Source of the DNA: Siphonodentalium dalli
Lineage: Eukaryota > Mollusca > Scaphopoda > Gadilida > Siphonodentaliidae
DNA length: 64,000 nt
Reading direction: 5' to 3'
Assembly (NCBI GenBank): GCA_032622095.1
Contig: CP136064.1
Location: 136,853,954-136,917,953 of the forward strand
Shown: one piece after another, positions 46,841 to 56,829 of the stretch
How the letters are laid out: the number at the start of each line of letters is the position of its first letter
How positions within the stretch are numbered: the first letter of the stretch is position 1
Translations under genes and position numbers: made by a program
Notes under the pieces: generated by a model
Databases searched by the model: none
What the model was told of the DNA's origin: nothing
The model's input: only the letters and a program-made list of their open reading frames with translations

Positions 46841-47698
46841 GCCATCAGGCCCACTAGGATTGATGGATTTGGTGGACTTAGGAGTAACATCAGTCCTGTT
46901 ATGAGATTATTGTCCATGCTGATCGACCGAATTATTGTTCCAACGCCCAGTAACATCAGTTCTGTTATGAGAATATTTCCCATGCTGATCGACCGAATTA
47001 TTGTTCCAACGCCCTCTGTTTGTCCTCTGCCTTTGTCCTCTGAAGTAACCACGTCCACTCACTCTCCCCGCATAATTTACTTCTTCAGCCACCATGCAGG
47101 ATGGTTCCACTTTAATGTTCAAACCAAGATCACATTTACTAGCTGAGGCTGCGTGTTGACCGAAAAACTTTTTTAGAGAATCACGCATTTGCTTGAACAA
47201 AGTTTCAACTTTGGCATAGTCCACACCAGTTAATACTAACTGCCTATCTTTCAACTCCAGATTAGATGCTTCCAAGAGCTTGAATGCCAACACAGACTGA
47301 GGGAGCTCCATTTTATGTTTCTTTGTCTGGTTATAAAGTTTTTCAAATTTTGTGACAAAGTTATCCATAGACTCTGATGTACGTTTATATCTGTCAAATG
47401 AAGTGTAGATCTCGTATGCTTCACTCAAATCATCTTTTTTGAAAATCGAGTCAAGGAACTTAATTAGCTTGTCCAGACCATCATCAGTATTCAGTTCCGC
47501 TACACTTAAGTCACTGAAAACTTTATCACGCACACCACTGCTGTCATCAACAGGAAACGATAATGCGACCGCTAGACCTTGTTTCTTTTTGTCCACATCA
47601 GTAATTGTTTTCCACGCCTTAAGTTCTTTCAACCATCGGTTGTATGGCTTCTTGTCTGAGAAAATGGGAGGGACTTTATAATTAACCGAAGACGCCAT
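46841..47698 (-). pseudogene. Copia gag (capsid and nucleocapsid part)
   Basis: Start chosen at the Met of MASSVNYKVPPIFSDKKPYN (47698), as copia Gag proteins usually begin MA- near this motif; an upstream in-frame Met lies at 47722. It shows the UBN2/gag-polypeptide style RWLKELKAWKTITDVDKKKQ, SEAYEIYTSFDRYKR, SMDNFVTKFEKLYNQTKKHK and LPQSVLAFKLLEASNL, then an Arg/Gly-rich tail GRGYFRGQRQRTNRGRW. A direct duplication in the tail (RWNNNSVDQHGKYSHNRTDV, then RWNNNSVDQHGQ) ends at a TAA at about 46907. The frame is the same as in the zinc-knuckle/protease segment, so a single nonsense change separates them. Confidence 0.85.
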
Positions 47699-47857
47699 GA
47701 GTCCAAACTGACCGCTATACACTGCTCTATGTTCGTAATCACGCTACGCTGTCACTAAACTGTAATGTCGCTAATATTAAGACACTGCATCCATATACGC
47801 TATGATTTCATCACCTCAGGTAGAATCCTCTGCATGTGGTCCTCGCTCCTGCTTCCA

Positions 47858-47963
47858 TGAAAAGTTGATATTTATTCATTGCTCATAAGTATTAAAGACT
47901 CCAGCACCTACAAGGTAAATGCCTTACATTAGTATAAAGTGGTAAACATATATGAACATAACA
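47858..47963 (-). repeat. Copia 5' LTR
   Basis: 106 bp, identical to 42964-43069. Followed by GATAT and then resumed Helitron tandem sequence (CAGGAGTGTAATCGTGTGG). Confidence 0.9.
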
Positions 47964-48390
47964 GATATCAGGAGTGTAATCGTGTGGTTTAAGGATGTCA
48001 CAAGTGGGGCCATTCGAGTCAGTGGTGTATAGAGATGAGAGGGACACAAAAACTTATATTTATATGTTTAGTGCCGATTTCCACCAGATTGATACATATT
48101 CTTCTCCGTGATACGAGGAATCTTATCATGTGGTTTAGATACACCAAATTGGTGCCCTATGGGTGAGAGATATGGGGACCTTAAATTTGATACGAATTTG
48201 TATACTCGCCAATTTTCACCAATGTCTTATATATGCATCTCTAATCTCTAATGAGTCTTAGTGTGTGTAGCTTGAGTCCGAAATAGGGACGGGGGGGTCA
48301 CCAAAACTGATACAAAATATTTTTAGTACCAATTACCATCAAATTCAGACAAATTCAAATTCAGACTTCTCAAATGATACAAGAAATAAA

Positions 48391-49800
48391 ATCGTGCTGT
48401 CTGTCTTCTTGTCTGTCTGTGTGCGTTCTATATATAACTTCACGCGATACAATCGAGATGGCACAAAGGCGTTCTAAGAGGGATAACTTTTAACAAGGAA
48501 GATAATGGTGCGGTTAACATTTTCTAAAATGACGCTATTGGTGGGAGGGGAAATTAAAAAAATATGGTGAAATAGTTTTGTCGCTGATTTCCACCAAACG
48601 AATATATAATCACCTTCGCAATATGGCGTTGTTCTAGTCAGCGTTGCATCAACAATTGATTTAATAAACCAAATTCCACCATGATATACCATGAATTAAA
48701 TCACATTTGGTGCCGTTTGCGTCACGGATGGCGAGCGGATATGCACTATCATTGATAAGATTGCTATTCGCCGATATCCACATATAAGTTATATACAGTC
48801 ACCAGGCCATCTCCATATCATTTTAAGTAGTTGGGCGTTCACATTTCACAATCCCGACATATGGTGACCCACATAAGTCACTTGAACAATTATATCTTCT
48901 TAACAGTCATATTTATATGGAAATGGCAATCAAGGCATTCACACAATGAGCTAGCAAAAAGAGATAACTAGAAGAAGCATTAAACGTATATTTATCATTC
49001 TATTGAAGAGATACATATATTCGTGCAAACTAAGAGACCTCGAACCGACAGAGGATTGCATATATAATAAAAAAAATTATTCTGTTCCATTCAATACAGT
49101 TTCCACAAAAAGTTACTATTTGTCAAGAGATATAGAAGGCCTGTTCAAAAATAGTGGTCACAGTGTGCAGTCAAATATAGTTTCTTCTGATATACAAGAA
49201 AATGCAGTTAGTAGCACAAGACTTTTCAGGATCCTACCAATACTGAGGTCTGACAAGAGTTTTAGAACAGACTCATCGACTGACATAAACAACTCAAAAT
49301 CTCGCTCTGTGCCTGGCACATGTAGCTGATATATCTGCGCAGCAACATTTCGTTTAAACTAAGAATATTTAGCCAATATATAGCACCATGAACAGAGGAG
49401 CACCTGGAAATTTCTTTGAAACATCTTGTATCTTCATGGAGATATGATAGCCAGGTGTCCTCGAGATCTTAGTCCAACTCACTAGATTGATTGATACATC
49501 TCAATATGTAAAACCCAATTATCATCTTTTATCGAACTAATGTGTTTATGATGTTCATGTATCATATTATAATGTCTAATGTATACGCAGTTGTAAATAA
49601 ATAAATACTTCATTATTGGTGGAAGGGATTAACTGCGATAAACAGAATGACAATTGACAATGTGAGCCACTACTTATATTCCATGACTGTAATAATCATG
49701 TTTTGTGATGCTATTTGAATATACAATTTATGAGAAAACGTATAACACTTTAAGCAAGAGCATTCTCTATTCCCAACAAATATCCACAGCATACATTAAC
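48391..49800 (+). other. Distal part of the Helitron: second 5'-like block and unique sequence
   Basis: From about 48395 GTCTGTCTGTGTGCGTTCTATA, GCGTTCTAAGAGGGATAACT and GAAGATAATGGTGCGGTTA repeat the block found at 42077-42215, as if a second family member's 5' part were joined on. Beyond 48880 the sequence is unique. The 108-codon frame at 49003-49329 (KRYIYSCKLRDLEP, SRDIEGLFKNSGHSV) is unrecognised. The terminal hairpin and CTAG lie at 49800-49827. Confidence 0.5.
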
Positions 49801-49827
49801 CTGGGCAACGCCGGGTAACCCTGCTAG

Positions 49828-50345
49828 TACAAAATAAAGTCCCAATTCTGAACCAGTTCCATAGAGCAGAATCTGATCTACAAGATATTAGTGTAAAAAC
49901 GTCAAATTTTCCACTACTGGCTGCCATTTTGTCGGCCATCTTGGGGGGGGGGGTGTTCCAATTTTGCCTTATATATATTGCCTTATGTAAACACAAGACA
50001 ATATGTATTCACTATAATATGCATCATATTGACACAGTGACTCGTCTGGAAAAATGGCGGCCACATTGAACGCCATCTTGTCTGGTGTCTTTAAAATTTC
50101 GTTTCGTTTCATCAGCTAACTACATTCCTGTATATTAATTAAATTTTTGCGCGCGTTAATGTCTGACTGGCTTTTATGGTAATTTAGTCGCAAATTATAA
50201 TGGATTGACAACAGAAAATGGTCGACTAGTTACAAATCGGATATATTGTGAATTTAAATACAAGATTCAGCGATTTTATTCGTATGGATGTTCACAGATA
50301 TTGAAAAATACAGGCGGTCAAAATTATTCCAATTTCCAATTTGCG
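49828..50345. repeat. Second foldback copy, right portion plus spacer unit
   Basis: TACAAAATAAAGTCCC, GAACCAGTTCCATAGAGCAG, CTACAAGATATTAGTGTAAA and GACTCGTCTGGAAAAATGGC match 40820-41070. From about 50100 the spacer with TTTCGTTTCGTTTC matches 41230-41487. A G run (49946-49955) lies inside. Confidence 0.75.
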
Positions 50346-51412
50346 GACGAGGAAACGAACTGACTACTGTACTGTACTCAATGGTAGGAATGAAAACCAC
50401 TGAGTCAAGTAAAACTATTACTGATTACTGATGTGCAATTGAGAAGTTTGATCTACAGACTTCAGATCAGCACCTGTACTCTAGGACTACAGCTGTACTG
50501 TATAAATTAGTATTAATTACCCAATCGACTTGGAAGTTGGAAACTTCAAAGCGATGATCCTTTGCATAACCACAACAAAGAAATAAGAGTCGCTGGAAGA
50601 GTATATGTATACTGTTTTAATATTATATCGTCTTCATGCTGGAGACTTTTGGCTCCCAGCATCGAGGTGCGACATTACGCAAATTACAGTTGGAACAGAA
50701 GAAGAATATTGTGAGAATTTTATGTTGTACGGTACATGTATGTAAATTCAGTTCCACTGGTACTGTGCATTAACTGAGCGCATTTGACAGTGATATGTCA
50801 CTAACGTATCGGTAGGGCCCAACATCCTGTGTGCTAATACATATGTAAGGATCCTGCACTGAAACCATACACAGATTCCCGGCATTGGACAACAGATGTC
50901 AACAATACAAAAACATTATATCAAGTTCTAGCCTTGAAGTAGTCATCAAAATTGCAAATTAAAACACATTGTCAATGAATATTAGTATTATTACTGCATG
51001 CAGTTGGCAAGATTCAGAGACTTCACATTTACCCGAAAGCCAAAAGGTACATGTAGCAGTAGGCAATTGCATCAAGTTGGAACACCTCAACCTATGATAC
51101 TCAACAGTCAAAATAATGGGACAGATGAACGCTGGACTCAACATACAAAATACTAGTACATATACATGTATATTCATACAGCATACGGAAAGTTCAACGA
51201 TTTTGACAGCACTTTGATTCCATAAGAGGATCCACATCTACTGTACCACCTCTGGATGATGTATGCTGCATTACAATGAAGTTTACAATGAAGTTAAAAC
51301 TTCATGTTATAATAGTTAGACTGTTAGCGTGTACTTCACTTCCATTTCAAATGGAAGATTGACCCAATTGTACTTTTTTACAAGTTATTTAAATTTACAT
51401 TTACATCTAAAC
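50346..51412. other. No recognisable feature
   Basis: Non-coding sequence; the minus-strand ORF at 50959-51237 has no domain resemblance. Contains TACATGTA words. Confidence 0.45.
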
Positions 51413-51687
51413 GTACTCAATCTGATCAGATTGCGTATGAAGATGGATAACTCTAAAATCAAGTGGTAATAATAACCACTTGATTTTAGAGTTATCCATC
51501 TTCATCCGCAATTTGTCTGTTTGACCACATTTTTTCTGGGCCACATCTCGAGAAATTAACAAACTTCAAAAATCTATATCTGATCACCCTGAGCTTTTAT
51601 GAGGGGGTTCCTCGACTCGGAATCAAATATTTATACCCCCGAAGCCAAACAAATAGTAATTTAGGAGCGTCTGATCGGATTGAGTAC
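51413..51687. mobile_element. MITE-like element with a strong internal hairpin
   Basis: The termini GTACTCAATCTGATCAGA (left) and CTGATCGGATTGAGTAC (right) are inverted repeats. Just inside the left end is a near-perfect hairpin: TTGCGTATGAAGATGGATAA, CTCTAAAATCAAGTGGT (51431-51467), a 7-nt loop, and its complement 51475-51511 with one mismatch. Non-coding. Confidence 0.65.
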
Positions 51688-51769
51688 CTTTAAAGATGCT
51701 ATATCATTTATGATGGGTGCATGAAAAGGTGAAACACAACGGTCAACCGAAGACAAGTTAAAGTATTAA

Positions 51770-52343
51770 TGGTCAATCCACAACGGCCACGAGCGCGCGA
51801 TTTTTTACGGCCGTTTTCTGTCGTCCGTAGAAACTTCCTAAATTATCATAGCATTTGCGTTGGATATAATTCTATAATTCGGGTAAAATTCCGGGGGGGG
51901 GGGGGGTGAGGGGGGCAAATTGTGCGCGAAGTGACTTCACAAGCTTGGAATACATGTAGATTGGGACCAAAACTTAACCAGATGATCCTGTTATTACGTC
52001 GAGCTCTTGCCAGGAATTTTCTCTTCTCATTTATCCTTGCACTTCAGTTAGCATGTCGCTAAAGTCCCCCACCATCTTTGTTATCGCGATGACGAATGCA
52101 TGTGTCGCCTTCAATTAGAAGGAATTTCGTGCGTAAAATATCCTATTTAACAGCGGCCCAATTATCCCGCTTGTTGGACACAAAGCGAGAAATCGACAAA
52201 GTATAAAATCACTGCTGTGATCGAATCCTGGTCACAGATTCTATTGCTTGCAGTGTGAATATAAAAATCGCGCGCTTTGAACTGCTACGGATGACAGAAA
52301 ATAGCCATTATAATCGCGCGCGCGCGTGTGGTGTGGGTTGACC
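51770..52343. mobile_element. TTAA-flanked MITE (Kolobok/piggyBac-type target)
   Basis: TTAA at 51766-51769 and 52344-52347 flank inverted ends TGGTCAATCCACA...GCGCGCGAT and the complement of GGTCAACCCACA...GCGCGCGAT. Both ends continue with TTTTCTGTC(G/A)TCCGTAG. TTAA targets are used by piggyBac and Kolobok superfamilies. Interior non-coding, with a G run near 51892. Confidence 0.65.
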
Positions 52344-52347
52344 TTAA

Positions 52348-55300
52348 GAAAAAAAAAATTAAGACAGTTTAGACATACGCACATGTTTAACTAGTTCCAT
52401 GCGAAGTCCAGTGAACATGTGTATATGTATTTTGGGTCACTAATAAGATCTTTAATGCATATTTTGTATATCCAAACACCAGCATGTTAAATTTCTTCCC
52501 TGGATCAACATTATGCACAATATGCATCTGTAGCATATATGATATCTCATCTGATTTTGCGAGAATCTATTCTATACATACTTTTTCACGAGAATCCAGG
52601 GTAATTTGCGAGAATATTTACAGGAATCTAGATTTGGATTCTCGCCAAAATATAAGCCCTGCTTAAGATTCGACGAGAATCACCGAATCGATTCTTGTAA
52701 TGATTCTCATTTGATTCTTGCAAAATTAAATGTACTAGTATTTTGGGCGCTGCATCTGCATTGCCAATTTTTTTTTACAAAACCGACAATAAGTAGTTGA
52801 GATATCATTTTACCGGTATATATTTATTAAATATAAGTACTTAATTTATTTAATTAATTATAAAAATTGCAAGTTGGTGGTTATACCTTGCATTGTACAT
52901 GTATAGCTACATGTACATATATCTTCTATGTTAATTTGAATTTTTTTTAGTTATTATTAATTGCGAACTTTGCAGGCTATGTCCATGGATAAGGTTGTTC
53001 ACCAGAAACATAACTGTTAGTCTCAGGACTCATATTATTTTAAACCACAAAGAACTGTTAAAACCTTACATGTAACTGGCAATCACGCACCTTACCGCTA
53101 GTAAAAACAACTGAATGATATCAGTATATGTATACGTACTGTACATTGTAGTTAACACAGCGATGTATGAGTTTATGTCATAGTACATTATCAATTTATC
53201 ATTTACATGTACATGAAGGTGCAGTGCTAGTCTTTATACTACCATAATCTGTGGTGGATTTTTCGATGCTGAATACTTGTAAGCACATTAACTGTGTACC
53301 GGTATATTGTATGTGATTAAAGATCTTATTAGTGACCCAAACTGCACAACACTTCACAAGAGGCTACATTGTATTCTTAAACATAACTATCTGTATTCAT
53401 GCAAATCAACTTTTAGCTGGTTGGTGCCAACTTGGTGGGCTTATACAAGGTTGTACCTCAGGAAAATCAAACTTCAGGATACACAAAAAACTAATCATAT
53501 CTGAAAATAGAATTGGTATATGCCAATATCTGTGCATAATAACACAGTTGTTTTACTAGATACACTTTCATTTTCACTTATCATCTAGTTGATGAGAAAA
53601 CATGATTTTATAGTGTTATACGACACTTTTAAAAGTAAAAAAAATAGAAATCTTGTCAACATGTATACAACATATTATTTTTGATGATTGCCGCATCTTC
53701 GTTAGTCTCTGTCACTCAGGATAAGGACAATGCGCCCTCAGGCCATTCTTCTTCAAAACATTCTCATCAGAATTATCTTTATCGGGAATGGTTTCGAATA
53801 TAAAACATACGACATTCATAAATGACAAATATTTTTCATGGAGAACCCAGATACAACATTTTACAACACAAATTTCCCTGAAAAACATTGAAAAAGGGCA
53901 TTTATACCTGATATATTGACAAGTTATCTCAGGAAGCCGTAGATTCCGAAAATGCAATAATATGTTTCACTCCAAAATGGTAGGTACGACCTTTTAGAAG
54001 CCCACTGACAATTAGTTGTATTTACTCTTATTTATGATTTGTTATTGGTTGTGTTCGGTTTTTTGATGAAGTGATGGACAATAAATGACATCAAATGTGT
54101 CCAATTTAGGAGTGCAGCCATCGTAGTTACCTACGATAAACAGAATTAAATAACACCCAAATGAAATTCCAAATGAGCATAAAATACATGTAGCATTTAT
54201 GTCGACTATGGTTTAAGAATACATGTAACTTATATGTTCATAAATCGATTTATGACAAAAGGGATTGGAGGACAAGTGCTATAACCACTTGGAATACCCT
54301 CCTCTCCCTAAAACACTATGAAAATCCCTAGTTGTTTCAACACTACATATACATGTACACCGTCAGGTCTTAACCACATTACGGCATAAATCCATTATTT
54401 GGCATGCATCTCTGTTCATTATTCTATCCTACATAAACATAGGACCCTCTCAAATAAAACATCGCTTTAGCTAGAGAGGCGCCATATTCGGTTTGGAAAA
54501 CCTGAACCATTACAGTAGATTTATAGTGTCAAATTGAATGGGAAATCTTTAAGCAATTATAATTACAGGCTCTTTGAAATATTCTAAAATTGATATAATA
54601 AACTTAATTTATTCATTTCTAACTTAGCTGATCAGAGTATGATCAGACTAACAGTTTGTTTGGTATATTTCACTGTAATCGAGGCCTGCTTTGGCGGGAA
54701 GATATTATCCATTTAGCCGGACAGCTATATTCTCTTTCCAAATGAATCAGCTGTGCCCTGATTAATCGACCCGCCTTATCGAGGTTGACAACTAGTATGT
54801 AGTGCCGCAGTTCACAACAAATCGATCAACCGCAGTCATTTATACCGTAGTTTGATAGTATATAGCGATACAATGCATGGATTCATCATTCAAGATGAAT
54901 TGTTACAGCCCTAGTTGATACTAGTATACAATATCTGCTGGTACATGTACATGTATTGAAATATACCACGGTAATATGTTTTTAATCTCTGTAACCAAGT
55001 AAACTACCGCCTTATTGTCTTCTTGCAACTGCCAGACACGACATTAATTTTGCTCATGACTGCCATACATGTGCTGCCAAATAATTTTTCCATGAGCGCT
55101 GCGATCATTACCAATGACAATAAAATTCAAAATATCCACATCTATCCTAAAACGTACAGCCTGCATAATCACCGAGTGGAAATGTTACAAAACAGAGAAG
55201 TCATTTACATGTATAAACACAATGGCAAACAATGTGTCATACCCACCATATTAAATTTGATATTTATATAGGAAAATATAGTTTGATCTAGAAAATGTTG

Positions 55301-56040
55301 AAACATGGGATGGAGAGCTTTCGAATCCTGTGCAATTTCTGATCACCAACTTTCAACTGATATAATTATACCAAATCCACACCGTCAGTGGGTATCTTTA
55401 TTTTCATCTACTACGGTTAACACAACACATTTTATTCAATTAATAAATTGTTTCCGGTATATTCAATATTCAAAGTTTGTCAATGTCAGACCGCATGGCG
55501 AATGTCTGCAAATGCAAAGTGGAGCCAATCATGGTCAGCCGTAGTATAATTGACTGGTTGATCACATCGACTTGTTATTGCGATAATAATAATACTATTA
55601 TTATTATATATTCATTTAAGAAACACATTCTACAGCAATTAGTTTCAATGCGCAATTACATACACAAATATACACAAACAAGATAACATCGCGCATATTT
55701 ACACATAAAAAAAGCAATACATGCTTCACCGATATATATGGCAGATAACTTGGAAAGATGACTGAAATTGGACCTACAATTAACAATAAAATATCCAGTA
55801 GATTAAAAGACCTGATTAAAATATTAAGTTAAATATTAATTTCCAACTATAACGGTTACAGTGATAGTACTGTTATTTCTATATGAAATTATTCTGGTCC
55901 AGAATAATCGGATTGTCATGGTGGCGCGCGCACCAGCAAACCCAGTCCTTCGTCGTAAATCGGTGTTTAGATATTGCAAGCATTGGTCGAAGGGTCAAGG
56001 GTCAGAAAGACCAGAATGCATCATCGATCTAAAAATAATA
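52348..56040. other. Long AT-rich stretch without recognisable genes
   Basis: Contains many TACATGTAC/ACATGTA words (for example 52898-52918, 54350, 54943-54955) and a local cluster of GAGAATC/GATTCTC inverted words at 52560-52720. ORFs of 60-82 codons (53307, 53332, 55023, 55305 and others) show no domains or convincing splice signals. No RNA genes seen. Confidence 0.5.
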
Positions 56041-56094
56041 CTGACGGACACGCATTAATAATATAAAAATGGCGGAACGTTTAAAAATAGATTT

Positions 56095-56371
56095 GGAAGC
56101 GATCCGGGGGCTGTTAATTGTTCATGCGGGAATGTATGCGCGTGGAGGAAGTCGGCCACGTCTCGTTCGTTGCGGACATCGTGTCCCTGTTTGGATGCGG
56201 GGACATTTTGCAGCAGAGGCTGCAAATGTGGAACAATCAAAATGATGGGTCAGAACCAGCCCAAGATTGGCAAGAAGAAAGGGTCGATTTTGTCGGCAGA
56301 ACTTGGGTTGTCAAGTAGCGAAGACGATGCCGATGGTGAAAATGTCGAAGATGTCGTCGTGAAAAAAAAAA
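56095..56371 (+). pseudogene. CXC-like cysteine-rich coding fragment (exon or transposon tail)
   Basis: The frame reads GSDPGAVNCSCGNVCAWRKS, then SCPCLDAGTFCSRGCKCG, then a basic segment GKKKGSILSAELG and an acidic DDADGENVEDVV tail. The spacing C-x-C-G-x2-C...C-x-C-x6-C-x3-C-x-C resembles the cysteine-rich C-termini of transposon-encoded proteins such as the one at 23.4 kb. It ends at a plausible donor (AGAG|GTAAAA at about 56373). No good acceptor was seen upstream, and an ATG in another frame (56068) does not read into it. It could be a host exon or a transposon remnant. Confidence 0.5.
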
Positions 56372-56829
56372 GAGGTAAAAAATTGTATCACTCTTCGCTA
56401 TAAAATTGAAATTGATATCCACACAAATTCCAACAGGCAATATTAAAAAAAAAATTTTAGGCCTTACTCTTGTCGTCTTGAAGTTGAACTATAAGGTCTC
56501 GTTATAACTTATTCACTATTCAAATAGTACTAGCAGTATATGTAGCATGTGCAGTGTTGCTGTTAGTACTAGTAGGCCTACCAAAAATAATAATAATACT
56601 GTAATATTTTTCATGATCATGATTGTGGAAAATTTTCCCAGATTTAATAAATTACAGGCCCAAATAATAGTAGGGGTGGATTTTTTTTCCCACATTGAGT
56701 TTCCAAAAGTTATTCTCAGATGGGATAGTTACTATCAACGAAAAATCAAATATATAAGTTCTCTAATTGATTAACAGTATTTTAGTAGTAATAGCCCCAT
56801 ACAGACTCGAAGTTGAAGAAAAAACATAT

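Larger units (their letters stand above)
42964..47963 (-). mobile_element. Complete Ty1/copia retrotransposon, GalEa/CoMol-like, minus strand, 5,000 bp
   Basis: Two direct 106-bp LTRs (42964-43069 and 47858-47963), starting TGAAAAGTTGATATT and ending AACATAACA, identical by eye and flanked by GATAT. Coding runs on the minus strand in the copia order gag, protease, integrase, RT, RNase H. After the 5' LTR (47857 downward) the minus strand reads TGGAAGCAGGAGCG, resembling the TGGTATCAGAGC-type primer site of copia elements. Very short LTRs and the RNase H style recall GalEa/CoMol copia elements of aquatic invertebrates. The coding region has at least seven lesions, so the element is not autonomous. 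Confidence 0.92.
42180..48390 (+). repeat. Internal ~145-bp tandem units of the Helitron (split by copia)
   Basis: Units marked by (A/G)AGGAATCTAATGGTGTGG-like words followed by CAAAAGTGGCGCCGTTTGAG-like words start near 42251, 42388, 42535, 42669 and 42812, then after the copia insertion near 47965, 48110 and 48240. Between units lie runs such as GGGAGAGGGG and ATTTCCACCAAATTGATA. Confidence 0.65.
42057..49827 (+). mobile_element. 7.8-kb Helitron-like non-autonomous insertion (exact ends, empty-site support)
   Basis: Starts A|TCTATATCTATATTTGCGAA then (TGTC)n, and ends with the hairpin ACCTGGGCAACGCCGGGT (6-bp stem with one G-T), spacer and CTGCTAG|T. The paralogous foldback copy has an uninterrupted site at 40819/40820 (CTTGAACAA/TACAAAATAAAG). 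This shows insertion exactly between A and T with no target duplication, as for Helitrons. Interior: tandem ~145-bp units, a complete copia element at 42964-47963, a second internal 5'-like start at about 48395, and ~900 bp of unique sequence. No Rep/helicase coding. Confidence 0.85.

Noticed and set aside
49003-49329. 108-codon ORF near the Helitron 3' end as a captured gene
   Set aside because: No recognisable domain and low-complexity Ser/Asn content. Helitron gene capture is possible but unsupported here.
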